A stretch of DNA of 64,000 nucleotides, taken from Cunninghamia lanceolata (taxonomy: Eukaryota > Streptophyta > Pinopsida > Cupressales > Cupressaceae). Below, piece after piece: positions 1-12,432 of the stretch (the first letter of the stretch is position 1; each line of letters begins with the position of its first letter). The stretch spans positions 18,494,001-18,558,000 of the forward strand of contig BSBN01000187.1 of NCBI GenBank assembly GCA_027924645.1, written 5' to 3'. A program made the position numbers and the translations under genes. The notes below the pieces were generated by a model. That model worked only from the letters and a program-made list of their open reading frames with translations. It searched no databases and was not told where the DNA came from.

Positions 1-878
1 AAACTAGATGGACATTGTGAACTTGTGGCTTTAGGTGAATGTGATTCATGGCATTCATTGTGTTGCAAAGTAGTAGTTTGTGTAGTTATTGTGTTTGTAT
101 GTGTAGATTTGACTCCATCTCCTCATGGCATGAAAGATCATTCTTTCTTCCATCAGATCTACACTACAAGGTGATATCAATTGTGTTTTCTATCATTTAT
201 CATTTGGATTTTGCCTCTATCCTGCAGGGATACATGCTCTTTATCTGACAATGGTGTTCATAAGACTTGAATGTCTCTTCAGGGTTTGATCGAGGAAAGC
301 CTCTAAACACCACAACCCCCAACCCACTTTTCTGTGATTGCAAGTTACAAGGTTTGGAAGTGAAAGAAGTGGAGTTTTATGAGAGTAGTGTAGACTATCA
401 GAATTATAGATCTGAGAAGGAAACTAGGGCTTGGACTTGGGCACCTGCTTATTAGTCCTCTGAATTCTGAAACGGTGAAGTCTCTGTGACAGCAGGATTA
501 GGTTGCAGACTTTCTTCAGAAATCCCAACAAAAATAGGTATATTGGACTAGGGCACCCGGTCATTAGTCCCTAACGTTTTTGCACACTGAACTTGAAAAT
601 TTGGTATGTATTTGGTTGTCATTTGATATCTTTGTGTGCAATCATTTTCTATAATTTATTCATTTGTTTACGATTTCATGAAATTAATGTTTTAACCATA
701 ATTGAGCTTAATTGAACAACAATTTCACACAATTCTAATCTTCCCCTATGTTCCAAGTGATAGGAGATCTGTAGTAGAGTTCTCTACTCAGTTGAATGTT
801 TAGTGGTGAAAGGAGGATCAACATAAACCCTTAAAACAACCATCATCTTCATCTTCCTCCCTCTTTTCCTATTAAACA
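1..878 (+). repeat. Element A, LTR copy 1 (5' end cut by window)
   Basis: Base 1 corresponds to base 7664 of LTR copy 2, so about 370 bp of its 5' part is missing. It ends in CTATTAAACA at 878 and is followed by TTTTGGTGAACCTGTG, the candidate PBS seen after copy 2 as well. Short reading frames at 48-248 and 267-455 fall inside the LTR and are not conserved as proteins. Confidence 0.85.
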
Positions 879-1784
879 TTTTGGTGAACCTGTGTTTTTA
901 ATGCATTTTTCACCTTGCTAATTTTTGTAATTTAGACTTTCATTTATTCATTTCATTTTCATCTTATTGCATTTGAAAAATTACAAAAAAATTGAAAAAT
1001 TGGAAAAATTTTAAAAAATTGGCATTTTTAGCTTGTATTTTCAAATAATTTGAATTAGTTTACATTTAATTTCATATAATTTCTGTTATTATCATCAGAT
1101 CTGATATAATTTATAGAAATTCAACATCCACCATTCATTTACATTGCATTTCCATGCTTAAATTGTTAAAAATTGCTTGAAATTGTGCATTTTTCATATA
1201 ACCTAGTTTTTGCATTAGCTAGGGTTTGTAGTCAAAATCTTGTTTTATATTTTACTACCCTTTAAAAACAATCATTAGAACTGATTTATAACTATAGTGT
1301 TTCATCATAGTGGCTTCCTTGCAAAATTTCATGTCTAGGGTTTGAAAACCTTGCATTTTCACTAGATTTGGCCTTATCATCTCTCTAAAATTACACCATA
1401 TGTGTATTGTGAAGAATTTTTCTGCATTAATTTACTATTATTAGGGTTATAATCTACTTCCCCTTCTCAAATTATTTACACCACCCTTTCTATTAGGCAT
1501 TTACATTGAAAATTGGTGAAAAATTGCATGTTTTTGGTATATTTTCACTAGGTTTTGACTTGTCATCATTAAGGATTACATCAAAGTCATGTTGTGAAGG
1601 GATATTGTTGGTTTATTGGACTGATATTAGACATATTACTTGATTCTTCTCATCAATTTCCTTACAATACCTCGTCTTTCACTCATTTGCATTGAAAAAA
1701 GTTGAAAAAATCAAGCATTTTAGGTCATTTTCACATATAGTTTTGCACTTGTTTCTTGCATAACTTTTGAAAAGATTGTAAAAT
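879..1784 (+). other. Element A copy 1, AT-rich 5' leader
   Basis: This is untranslated-looking, very AT-rich sequence that matches 8553-9457 in copy 2 and, more weakly, 25003-25920 in element B. It begins with the candidate PBS. I see no reading frame in it. Confidence 0.7.
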
Positions 1785-2503
1785 TTGATTTCACATTCAT
1801 TTGAAAACATACACATGGAATCTTCCTCTCATTTCTCTTTGGAATCTTTACATGCATATATCACAAACTTTGAGAACCTCTATAAATTTCTTAATATGAA
1901 TCCTCATGTGATTACTTATATACAAACTATGTATCACAAGGATATATTTATGTGCTCTTCACTTGAAATCCTTGATTATGTAGCTGATTTTGAAAATTTT
2001 TGTCTCTCATTAATACATACCCTTGGGTATTAGAAGAATTAATAAAACACACTATGAATGATGAGTGTGAAGGTTCTCTTAACAGTGTGGAATTAATAGC
2101 TTAAGCATATGATGATGATACCGACAATGATAATAATGATAATGATCCCATAAGTTATTCAACTTTTGAGTGTCCAAGAGCTCTAGATGAGAAGACTATG
2201 GATAACTTTAGCAATGATACAGCACCTGAACCTTTCAACAACACTTTACCTTTCTTTCATTCCAATGCTCTCCATGGCCAAGATGAAGCATTAGTGAATG
2301 CAGAAAGATCTCTCACAGAGCAACCCACATTAGAAGACCCTCCTATTTATGACTACGATGAAATCATTGGAGGGATAGAAGAAGTAAATGGTTATATTGA
2401 TTTTAATGACATAATTGGCATGATAGAAGTGCATAAAGAAAACATTGATAAACCACCTCATCCACAGAAAAATGGCATAGATTTTCTCACTAACAACCAT
2501 TAG
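1785..2503 (+). pseudogene. Element A copy 1, two short acidic ORFs of unknown function
   Basis: Two open segments (1785-2033, 82 codons; 2198-2503, 101 codons) lie in the place where element B has its protease remnant. Both are found again in copy 2 (9458-9655 and 9871-10176) with mostly silent or conservative changes. The second segment is rich in Asp/Glu and extends upstream in its own frame through an Asp/Asn-rich stretch to a TAA near 2102, so the pair may be one decayed gene with a frameshift and a stop. I do not recognise a domain: there is no zinc knuckle and no protease or RT motif. It may be a gag-derived or captured sequence. The function is unknown and the confidence that a protein is made is low. 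Confidence 0.4.
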
Positions 2504-3320
2504 CTTGGTTGTCCTTACAGGTAAGTATTTCTAACCCTTTACCTCCATGTTGTGTTTCCCTCATGCTATGTTATGTGTTGTTTAGGCCTCCTAGGATGAC
2601 CCTTGATATTCTTGTAAGGTCAATGATACTAAGAGACCGCCTCTGTTGTGACCCTTCTTCTATTTGTATCATCATTCTTCTATATTGCTTCTCCTCTATT
2701 TTCATTGTTGTGTGTTGTGTCTTATGGACATAACATTGCGATTGGTGACTTGGGGACACCCTTCTATGTGAATATCCCTAAGGCACTTGTTTCTCTTCTC
2801 TTGATTTATTTTTTACCTTCCTCTAGTGGTTCTATCTAGCTGGCGGGTGACGAAAAACAAATTTATACTAATACAGACCTGGTGTCCCTTTAGCGAGAAA
2901 TCAAAAAATAGACCTAGTCCATACATGATGATGGGGTTGTTATATATTATCTGACACTTGGCTAGTAGAATCACTCCATGTGATCTTGATGTTGTCTTAT
3001 CTCACTTACAAAACATAACAATACTGCTACTCCGTGCACTTCGTCTATCTTGGATCTATCCTTGTATTGTTGTTTATCATGATTATATGGATGCTAACAA
3101 ATTTTCTTGTAGGAAATTATGTGTTTGTGGGAACATTTTGTGATCATAAAGTACATGTCACCTCTAGGGGGCATGGACTTTGTGAGAGCTCGTGTTCCCT
3201 TGTATGTTTTCATCCTACCTTAATGTGTTTGATATCGTTACATGATATCAACCACCTTAAGGTGGGGGCATATATAAGGTAAGCTGTCTGATTTAGATGC
3301 TAACAAAGTGTGTTTGTAAA
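2504..3320 (+). other. Element A copy 1, conserved 3' non-coding domain
   Basis: This stretch follows the ORF stop and matches copy 2 (10177-10993), element B (about 27040-27845) and, in parts, element C (about 34500-35170). Shared landmarks are 'GGATGACCCTTGA', 'TTTGTATCATCATTCT' and 'GTTCTATCTAGCTGGC'. It contains no credible ORF. It ends at the TSD GTAAA (3316-3320) of element D. Confidence 0.65.
3217..3270 (+). promoter_or_regulatory. Hairpin followed by internal PPT-like G-run (A copy 1)
   Basis: The left arm 3217-3236 and right arm 3244-3263 can pair at 18 of 20 positions around a 7-nt loop, and the right arm runs straight into GGTGGGGGCAT. The right arm contains the perfect palindrome CCACCTTAAGGTGG (3252-3265). 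Equivalent structures occur in A copy 2, B and C. A G-run after a purine-rich tract is PPT-like, but this site is far from the LTR. A central PPT or an RNA structural element is an inference. Confidence 0.55.
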
Positions 3321-4358
3321 TGATGGAAAATAGGGGTTCAAATCAACACAAACTCTAAAATAACTCACTTTACAAGTTTGAAAACCTATTCTTGTTAGTA
3401 TCTCACATAAGCCTTCATACTGCTTTGTAACCCTCCAAACATCATTTTTTTTTAGTATAACTCTCTGAATACTCCTCAAGACCACAAATCAATCATTGTT
3501 CTAGATACCCTTTTGGCCATTAGTTAACATATTTTAAAATGGGTTAGGGTTGTTTTGTATGGAATAGGACAAAAATAAGACTGTTCTTGTGCAAACCCTA
3601 GGATTGTTACAGAACTGCTTTCACCAAAAATGGCATAACTCACCCAAAACATAATGAAATTACATACAACCAAAATAATTTTAAACTAGAAACACATATG
3701 TTTCCATCAATCTATTATATGCATCAATGTGAGGCCGCACTAGGCCGTATCATGCATGTTTTCATATTGTATTTTCAGAAAATTAAACTCTGCAGACCTA
3801 CCCTCAATAAAAATGACATAACTTATTCAAATCTTAATGAAATTTGATGCAACAAAAATAAATGAAAAGTATACTCAATATATTTATATCCATACCACAT
3901 TCAGGTCATATATAGTCCATACAAATCTGTACCAAACTTTGAAACAACAATTTAACATTCAGAAATGCAGAAACAAGGGTATCTTTTATTGATATCACAT
4001 CAAAATGTAACAACCCACCTTCTCCAACCTTCTCCAACTTTCTCCCCCCTTGGGATTCATGTTTAAAACGTGTATTTATGCTTTCCCAATCATTTTACAA
4101 CTACCAACCACCCACAACTAACTTGCTAATCAAGGTTGTAACTTTAATGCACTTTTTGACAATTTTCATAATGACAACTTTTTAACAATTTGACAATTTT
4201 TACAAGTTTGACCCCTAATGGCTCAAATGACTCCAATTACATCACAAATGGTCTATTATGACCTTATTAAATGAAAAAAGACTCAAAACAAAACATAAAT
4301 CAAATATTTACAAAATGGCCTCATGGAGGCATAAAGTCCATTAGGTGCTCCTGCACCA
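3321..4358 (-). repeat. Element D copy 1, 3' LTR
   Basis: On the plus strand it runs from TGATGGAAAATAGGGG to CTGCACCA. It matches 5453-6475 along its length with scattered substitutions and small indels. Read in the element's direction, it lies downstream of the ORF. Confidence 0.85.
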
Positions 4359-5301
4359 TACTCTCGGAGGAAGGAAAATTCAAGTCCCATTGAATGCTGG
4401 TTTGCTCCTTCTTCCTGGTCTTCCAATTCTTTTGCAATTTGTCCATCATCTTTGAAACTATTTATAAGTCCTTCTTCCTCTTATTTTTATTATACCATCT
4501 CTCATCCAGCATCCTCTCAGCTTTCAGGTTCCAAAATTTCATTTTTTGTGTATATACCTCAGTAGTATCATCCATGTCTTTATCCTCATCATAGGAACAC
4601 AACATGAAAACATATTCACCATTAGTGTAACCTAAGTCATACTCTTGAAAACCTTCATATACCTCATTAGAAAATAAATTTGAAACATCCTTATTAGCAA
4701 TTTCATTATCAACAACAACTTGATCATGAATATCAACACCAACATTATCAACAACCTTATCATCAACAACTTGAGTATCAATACCAAATTTATCAGCAAC
4801 CTCAACAACCTTCTTTACTTGTTCATCTTGCTCATTTGATTCAACCACTATATGGTATAAAGACTCATCCACAACTATGTCTACCTTGTCCTATTGAACT
4901 TTCTCAATGTTAGATGTCAAAACAACCATAGGTGTACTTACCATTTCATTGCTTACCTCTTCTATTGCTACTTTCCTTGCTTGTCTTTTTCTTCTTTGAA
5001 CAATCCTCTTAATAGGCCACCTAACCTTCTTTCTTGGTGATAAATGCCAACTTTGATCTTGCTGTGCTATCTCTTCAAGTTCCATTATTCTTTGCATGTC
5101 AAGTTCCATACTTTTGTTCATTCCTTCCAAGGCTTTCCTTATCTCTCTTATCTCTTGTTCAAACTCACTTTGTCTTGTCCTTTCCTTTTCCTTCTTTCTC
5201 ATCTCTTTTTCCTCTCTTTTCATCTTCTCACTTTCCCTTTTCTTCTCTTGCTTCATATTTTGTGAATCCCCAGCCATTAAGTACCTTCTAAAAAAATCCA
5301 T
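4321..5301 (-). pseudogene. Element D copy 1 ORF: charged, coiled-coil-like protein, broken
   Basis: The frame starts with ATG at 5301, about 130 bp after the PBS. Residues of roughly 15-60 are an unbroken Lys/Glu/Arg-rich stretch with heptad-like spacing, followed by a basic block (RKKVRWPIKR) that could bind nucleic acid or act as a nuclear signal. The second half is acidic. An in-frame TAG (4888-4890) interrupts it where copy 2 has Glu, and a TAA (4459-4461) stops it where copy 2 has a Gly codon. Beyond that the homologous frame continues into the LTR. I do not recognise the family. A gag-like role is possible, but no zinc knuckle is seen. Confidence 0.6.
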
Positions 5302-5430
5302 CCTTCCTCAAGCAAGTCTCTCCTTGCTTCTCATTGTCTTTGCCTCACCTTGTTCTCTTCTCTTCTTCTCTCTTCAACCTACACAAACAAAAACACACAA
5401 ACACACAACCACAAACTTCTCTTTCCAAGA

Positions 5431-5450
5431 CCTTCTGAGCTCTAATACTA
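5431..5450 (-). other. PBS of element D copy 1 (mutated)
   Basis: On the minus strand it reads TAGTATTAGAGC, which corresponds to TGGTATCAGAGC in copy 2, the usual complement of initiator tRNA-Met. Two substitutions are present. It lies 2 nt from the 5' LTR. Confidence 0.8.
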
Positions 5451-5452
5451 AT

Positions 5453-6475
5453 TGATGAAAAATAGGGGTTCAAATCAACACAAACTCCAAAATAACTCAC
5501 TTTACAAGTTTGAAAACCTATTCTTGTTAGTATCTCACATAAGCCTTCATACTACTTTGTAACCCTCCAAACAATAATTTTTTTGAGCATAACTCTTTGA
5601 ATAATCCTCAAGCACACAAACCAATTACTGTTCTAGATAACCTTTGGCCATTATTTAACATATCTCAAAATGGGCTAGGGTTGTTTTGTATAGAATAGGA
5701 CAAAAACAAAACTGTTCCTATGCAAACCCTAGGATTGTTATAGAACTACTTTCACCAAAAATGGTATACCTCACCCAAAACATAATGAAATTACATTCAA
5801 CCAGAATAATTGTAAACTAGAAACACATATCTTTCCATCTATCTATTATATCCATCAATTAGAGGCTGCACCAGGCCATACCATGCATGTTTTTAGACTA
5901 CATGTTCAGAAAATTAAACTCTATAGACCTACCCTCAATAAAAATGCCATAACTTATTCAAATCTTAATGAAATTTGATGAAACAAAAATAAATAAAAAT
6001 TTGACTCAATACTCTTTTCATAAATACTACATTCAAGTCATATACAAGCCGTACAAATACATACCAATCTCTGAAACAACAATTTAACATTCAGAAATGT
6101 AGAAACAAGGGTATCTTTTATTAATATCACATCAAAATGTAACAACCCACCTTCTCCAACATTCTCCAACCTTCTCCTCTCTTGGGATTCATGTTTACAA
6201 CATGTATTTATCCTTTCCCAATCATTTTCCAACTATCAACCACCCACAACTAACTTCCTAATCAAGGTTGCAACTTTAATGCACTTTTTGACAACTTTTT
6301 AACAATTTGACATTTTTTACAAGTTTGATCTCTAATGACTCAAATGATTCCAATTACATCACAAATGGTCTATTATGACCTTATTACATGACAAAAGACT
6401 CAAAACACAACATAAATCAAATATTTACAAAATGGCCTCATGGAGGCATAAAGTCCATTAGGTGCCCCTGCACCA
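5453..6475 (-). repeat. Element D copy 1, 5' LTR
   Basis: It is a direct repeat of 3321-4358, beginning TGATGAAAAATAGGGG on the plus strand and ending CTGCACCA at 6475, right before the TSD. On the minus strand it precedes the PBS and the ORF. Confidence 0.85.
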
Positions 6476-6480
6476 GTAAA

Positions 6481-7292
6481 GCTTGAATCTACTGCAATCA
6501 CTTAAGCCCTTTGCGGAGGTGGGATATCATTCATATCCTTTTTGATTTTAAGTCCTCCATGTGAGGTAGGGATGGTGTATTTCTCAAGAAGATTGCACAA
6601 TCCTGACATTTTCAAAAATTCCTCTGAGGATGCTAGGAGCGGATCTGAGACTATCCCAACCCTTAAGCGTGTCTTCGATGATTATTGTGGGGAAGCCCAA
6701 TCATTGGTGTGTGCCTATAGTGTGCCTGAGATGGTTGCAAACCCAGCAGTAGGTTTCTTCCATTAGTTATTTGTTTTGTTTTCTCTGTATCTTCTATGTG
6801 TGTATGGCATGTTTGTTCCCAAGCATAGTCTAAAGACGTGTGGTGATGAGTCCCTCCTCTGCTTTGGGATTAGTATGGCGTGTTTGTTCTTAAGTGCAGT
6901 CAAAAGATTGGTGGTGATGAGTCCATCCTACACTCTGAAATTTGTATTTTGTCTCTATTGCTCCATATGTAGTCTAAATACTAGTGGCAATGAGTCCCTC
7001 CTGCATTATGGGTTGTGTGTTTAGCTTCCTTGTATTTGCATTTACATTTCATATATTTGAGAAAATGAAAAGAAATAATCACTGCATTCACTGTGTTTTG
7101 CATGTCTTCAATGTTGTATTCTCCATGTTTTGTGTGACTATAACTGTCTTCTTTGTGTTTTGTGTGCCTGTTACTATCTTCATTGTGATTGGCATGTCTT
7201 CTCCATTTTTGGTGTGTTTTCTATGCTTGTTGACCTTACTTTAATTCATATGCTGTCCTTGCATTTGTACATACATTAAAGTGGGGGCTAAA
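6481..7292 (+). repeat. Element A copy 1, 3' end with minisatellite and PPT
   Basis: This resumes element A after D. About 6810-7020 holds three imperfect units of roughly 70 bp, each with 'GGTGATGAGTCC' or a variant. The stretch ends in TTAAAGTGGGGGCTAAA (PPT, 7277-7292), immediately before LTR copy 2. The same organisation is at 21308-22047 and 27840-28861. Short open frames here follow the minisatellite and are not convincing genes. Confidence 0.7.
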
Positions 7293-8552
7293 TGTTATGT
7301 TAGAAAATGTCCCCTTGGGGGCTAAATTCCATCTTATAGTTTAGTTCTTAGGTCCTTTAGAATACATTTAGGTCATCTTGCATGTTAATGGTGACTCTCG
7401 ATGGGAAAACCCTAAAATTTCATGGCAAATGGGACCTAGGGGATGTGCTTAACATAAATCCTGCCTGAAATAGGGGGGAGGACTTGGGCACCTGTGCCCT
7501 AGTCTTGCCCTATTTTAGGTTAGGACCTATTTTTGGGTGTCAGTTTTATGACCATTATTAGGTCCTATTCCCACATCTCAAATTTGAATTACAAAATTCT
7601 TAGTGGGAATGTTTGTAGTTGCATTTATAAGCATGATTAATGATTCATTTTTATACTATATGGAAACTAGGTGGACATTATGAACTTGTGGCTTTAGATG
7701 AAAGTGATTCAAGGCATTCATTGTGTTACAGAGCAGTATATTGTGTCGTTATTGTGTTTGTATTTGTAGATTTGACTCCATCTCCTCATGGCATGAAAGA
7801 GCATTCTTCCTTCCATGAGATCTACACTACAAGGTGATATCAATTGTGTTTTCTATCATTTATCATTCATATTTTGCCTTTATCCTATAGGGATACATGT
7901 TCTTTATCTGACAATAGTGTTCAAAAGACTTGAATGTCTCTCCAGGGCTTGATAGAGGCAAGCCTCTAAACACCACAACCCCCAACCCAATTTTTCTATG
8001 ATTGCAGGTAAAAGGGTTTGGAAGCAAGAGAAGTAGAGTTGCAAGAGAGTAGTGTAGACTATCAGAATTGTAGATCTAAGAAGAAAACTAGGGCTTGGAC
8101 TTGGGCACCTGCTTATTAGTCCTCTGAATTCTGAAACGGTGAAGTCTCTGTGACAGCAGGATCAGGTTGCAGAGGTTCTTCAGAAATCCTGACAAAAATA
8201 GGTATACTAGACTAGGGCACCTGCTCATTAGTCCCTAACATTTTTACACATCAAACTTCAAAATTTGGTATGTATTTGGTTGTCATTTGATATCTCTGTG
8301 TGCAATCATTTTCTGTAATTTATTCGTTTGTTTACGATTTCATGAAATTAATGTTTTAAGCATATTTGAGCTTAATTGAACAACAAATTCACACAATTCT
8401 AATCTTCCCCTATGTTCCAAGTGATAGGAGATCTATAGTAGAGTTCTCTACTCGGTTGAATGTCCTTGAATGTTTAGTGGTGAAAGGAGGATCAACATAA
8501 ACCCTTAAAACAACAATCATCTTCATCTTCCTCCCTCTTTTCCTATTAAACA
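7293..8552 (+). repeat. Element A, LTR copy 2 (complete, middle)
   Basis: It is 1260 bp, begins TGTTATGTTAGAAAATG after the PPT and ends CTATTAAACA before TTTTGGTGAACC. As the middle LTR it has a PPT on its left and a PBS on its right, which is what a shared LTR in a tandem array should have. A TTTATAAG box lies at about 7624-7631, where copy 3 has TATATAAG. Confidence 0.88.
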
Positions 8553-9457
8553 TTTTGGTGAACCTGTGTTTTTAATGCATTTTTCACCTTGCAAAGTTTT
8601 TTACTTTAGACTTTCATTTATTCATTTCATTTTCATCTTATTGCATTTGAAAAATTACAAAAAAATTGAAAAATTGGAATTTTTTTTTAAAAATGGCATT
8701 TTTAGCTTGTATTTTTAAATAATTTGAATTAGTTTGCATTTAATTTAATATAATTTCTTTCATTATCATTAGATCTGATTTAATTTACAGAAATTCAACA
8801 TCCATCATTCATTTACATTGCATTTCCATGCTTAAATTGTTAAAAATTGCTTGAAATTGTGCATTTTTCATATAACTAGTTTTTGCATTAGCTAGGGTTT
8901 GTCGTCAAAATCTTGTTTCAGATTTTACTACCCTTTAAAAACACTCATTAGAACTGATTTATAACTATAGTGTTTCATCATAGTGGCTTCCTTGCAAAAT
9001 TTCATGTCTAGGGTTTGAAAACCTTGCATTTTCACTAGATTAGGCCTTATCATCTCTCTAAAATTACACCATATGTGTGTTGTGAAATATTTTTCTGCAT
9101 GAATTGGCTATTATTAGGGTTATAATCTACTTCCCCTCCTCAAATTATTTACACTACCCTATCTATTAGCCATTTACATTGAAAATTGGTGAAAAATTAC
9201 ATGTTTTTGGTATATTTTCACTACGTTTTAACTTTTCATCATTAAGGATTGCATCAAAGGCATGTTAGGAAGGGATATTGTTGGTTTATTGGATTGATAT
9301 TAGACATATTACTTGATTCCACTTATCAATTTCCTTACAATACCTTATCTTTCACTCATTTACATTGAAAAAAGTTGAAAAAATCAAGCATTTTAGGTCA
9401 TTTTCACATTTAGTTTTGCACTTGTTTCTTGCATAACTTTTGAAAAGATTTTAAAAT
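8553..9457 (+). other. Element A copy 2, AT-rich 5' leader
   Basis: This matches 879-1784 nearly throughout and shows no reading frame. Confidence 0.7.
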
Positions 9458-10176
9458 TTGATTTCACATTCATTTGAAAACATACACATGGCATATTCCT
9501 GTCATTTCTCTTTGGAATCTTTACATGCATATATCACAAACTTTGAGAACCTCTACAAATTTCTCAATATGAATCCTCATGTGATTACTTATATACAAAC
9601 TATGTATCACAAGGATATATTTATGTGCTCTTCACTTGAAATCCTGATTATGTAGCTGATTTTGAAAACTTTTTGTCTCTCATTAATACATACCCTTGGG
9701 TATTAGAAGAATTAATAAAACACACTATGAATGATGAGTGTGAAGGTTCTCTTAACAGTTTGGAATTAATAGCTTAAGCATATGATGATAATATTGACAA
9801 TGATAATAATGATAATGATCCCATAAGTTATCCGACTTTTGAGTGTCCAAGAGCTCTAGATGAGAAGACTATGGATAAATTTAGTAATGATATAGCACCT
9901 AAACCTTTCAACAACACTTTACCTTTCTTTCATTCCAATGCTCTCCCTAGCCAAGATGAAGCATTAATGGATGCAGAAAGATCTCTCACAGAACAACCCA
10001 CATTAGAAGACCCTCCTATTTATGACTACGATGAAATCATTGGAGGGACAGAAGAAGTAAATGGTTATATTGATTTTAATGACATAATTGGCATGATAGA
10101 AGTGCATAAAGAAAACATTGATAAACCACCTAATCCACGAAAAAATGGCATAGATTTTCTTGCCAACAACCCTTAG
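9458..10176 (+). pseudogene. Element A copy 2, short acidic ORFs of unknown function
   Basis: These are the counterparts of 1785-2503. The first open segment (9458-9655) ends earlier than in copy 1 because of a 1-bp deletion near 9645. The second (9871-10176, 101 codons) is fully open, with about a dozen amino-acid differences from copy 1. The product is unknown. Preservation may only reflect the short time since the array formed. Confidence 0.4.
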
Positions 10177-10993
10177 CTCTATTGTCCTTACAGGTAAGTA
10201 TTTCTAACCCTTTACCTCCATGTTGTGTTTCCCTCGTGTTATGTTATGTGTTGTTTAGGACTCCTAGGATGACCCTTGATACTCTTGTGAGTTCAAGGAT
10301 ACTGGGAGACCACCTCTGTTGTGACACTTCTTCTATTTGTATCATCATTCTTCTATATTGCTTCTCCTCTATTTTCACTGATGTGTGTTGTGTCTTATGG
10401 ACATAGTGTTGTGATTGGTGACTTGGGGACACCCTCCTATGTGACTATCCCTAAGGCACTTGTTTCTCTTCTCTTGATTTATTTTTGACCTTCCTCTAGT
10501 GGTTCTATCTAGCTGGCAGATGACGAAAAATAAATGTATACTGATACAGACCTAGTGTCCCTTTAGTGAGAAATCAAAAAATGGACCTAGTCCATACATG
10601 ATGATGGCATTGTTATATATTATCTGATGCTTGGCTAGTAGAATCACTCCATGTGATCTTGATGTTGTCTTATCTCACTTACAAAACATAACAATGATGC
10701 TGCTCCGTGCACTTCGTCTATCTTGGATCTATCCTTGCATTATTGTTTATCATGATTATATGGATGCTAACACCTTTTCTTGCAGGAAATTGTGTGTTTG
10801 TGGGAACATTTGGTGATCATAAAGTACATGTCACCTCTGGGGGGCATGGGCTTTGCTAGAGCTCATGTTCCCTTGTATGTTTTCATCCAACCTTAATGTG
10901 TTTGATATTGTTACATGATATCAACCACCTTAAGGTGGGGGCATATATAAGGTAACCTTTCTGATCTAGATGCTAGAAAAGTATGTTTGTAAA
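10177..10993 (+). other. Element A copy 2, conserved 3' non-coding domain
   Basis: This matches 2504-3320 and ends at the TSD GTAAA (10989-10993) of element D copy 2. Confidence 0.65.
10890..10943 (+). promoter_or_regulatory. Hairpin followed by internal PPT-like G-run (A copy 2)
   Basis: Arms 10890-10909 and 10917-10936 around the loop GTTACAT. One arm base changed from C to T compared with copy 1, leaving a G-U pair, so the fold is kept. It is followed by GGTGGGGGCATAT. Confidence 0.55.
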
Positions 10994-12032
10994 TGATGCA
11001 AAATAGGGGTTCAAATCAACACAAACTCCAAAATAACTCACTTTACAAGTTTGAAAGCCTATTCTTGTTAGTATCTCACATAAGCCTTCATATTGCTTTG
11101 TATCCCTCCAAACATCAATGTTTTTTAGCATAACTCTCTGAATACTCCTCAAGTCCACAAATCCATCAGTGTTCTAGATACCCTTTTGGCCATTATTTAA
11201 CATATCTCAAAATGGGATAGGGTTGTTTTGTATGGAATAGGACAAAAACAAGATTGTTCCTATGCATGCCCTGGGATTGTTACAGAACTGCTTTCACCAA
11301 ATATGGTATAACTCACCCAAAACATAATGAAATTACATTCAACCAAATTAATTGTAAACTAGAAATACATATCTTTCCATCCATCTATTATATACATTAA
11401 TTTGAGGCCACACCAGGCTGTACCATGCATGTTTTTAGACTACAGTTTTAGAAAATTAAACTCTGCAGACCTACCCTTAATAAAAATGCCATAACTTATT
11501 CACATCTTAATGAAATTTGATGCAAAAAAAAGAAATGGAAAGTAGAATTAATAATATTTCTATCCATACCACATTTAGGTCATATACAGGCCATACAAAT
11601 CTATACCAAACTCTGAAACAACAATTTAACATTCAGAAATGTAGAAACAAGGGTATCTTTTATTGATATCACATCAAAATGTAACAACCCACCTTCTCCA
11701 ACCTTCTCCAAACTTCTCCCCCATTGGGATTAATGTTTACAACATGTATTTATGCTTTCCTAATTACTTTCCAACTACCAACCACCCACAACTAACTTCC
11801 TAATCAAGGTTGCAACTTTAATGCACTTTTTGACAACTTTCATAATGACAACTTTTTAACAATTTGACAATTTTTACAAGTTTGATCCCTAATGACTCAA
11901 ATGATTCCAATTACATCACAAATGGTCTATTATGACCTTATTACATGAAAAAACACTCAAAACACAACATAAATTAAATGTTTAGAAAATGGTCTCATGG
12001 AGGCATAAAGTCCATTAGGTGCTCCTGCACCA
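10994..12032 (-). repeat. Element D copy 2, 3' LTR
   Basis: On the plus strand it runs from TGATGCAAAATAGGGG to CTGCACCA; 1039 bp. It matches the other three D LTRs. The D ORF of this copy ends at 11995, which is 38 bp inside this LTR. Confidence 0.85.
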
Positions 12033-12432
12033 TACTCCTGGAGGAAAGAAAATTCAAGTCCCATTGAATGATGGTTTGCTCCTTCTTCCTGGTCTTCCAA
12101 TTATTTTGCAATTTTTCCTTCATCTTTGAAACTATTCCTAGGTTCTTCTTCCTCTTCTTTTTCTTATACCATCTCTCATCCAGCATCCTCTCAGCTTTTA
12201 GGTTCCAAAATTCTATTTCTTGTGTATATACCCTAGTAGTATCATCCATGTCTTTATCCTCATCATTGGAACACCACATGACAACATATTCACCATTAGT
12301 GTAACCTGCATCATACTCTTGCAAACCTTCATATACCTCATTAGAAAACAAATCTGAAACATCCTTGTTACTAATTTCATTATCAACAACAACTTGATCA
12401 TGAATAACAACACCAAAATTATCAACAACCTT
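11995..12432 (-). pseudogene. Element D copy 2 ORF, C-terminal part
   Basis: This is the acidic, then basic, C-terminal half of the D protein, cut off from its N-terminal half (19552-20102) by element E. With E and one TSD removed, the two parts stay in frame and would give about 327 residues without an internal stop. The end of the frame runs past the internal region into the LTR, stopping at 11995. The bases 12433-12486 that keep this frame open belong to the E LTR, not to this gene. Family and function are unknown. Confidence 0.6.

Larger units (their letters stand above)
3321..6475 (-). mobile_element. Compact LTR element D, copy 1
   Basis: The element is 3155 bp, flanked by GTAAA at 3316-3320 and 6476-6480. 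It has LTRs of 1038 and 1023 bp (3321-4358 and 5453-6475) and an internal region of only 1094 bp. The PBS next to the right LTR sets the direction as minus. The internal region carries one charged ORF and no gag, protease, RT or integrase. It is therefore a short non-autonomous LTR element, between the TRIM and LARD size classes. Confidence 0.88.

Noticed and set aside
5034..5455. Overlapping plus-strand ORFs rich in Phe, Leu and Ser
   Set aside because: They are the complement of the Lys/Glu-rich D ORF; that composition is what an antisense reading gives.
6810..7020. A CRISPR-like array of spaced repeats
   Set aside because: The units are imperfect, about 70 bp, contiguous and inside a plant retroelement; this is a minisatellite.
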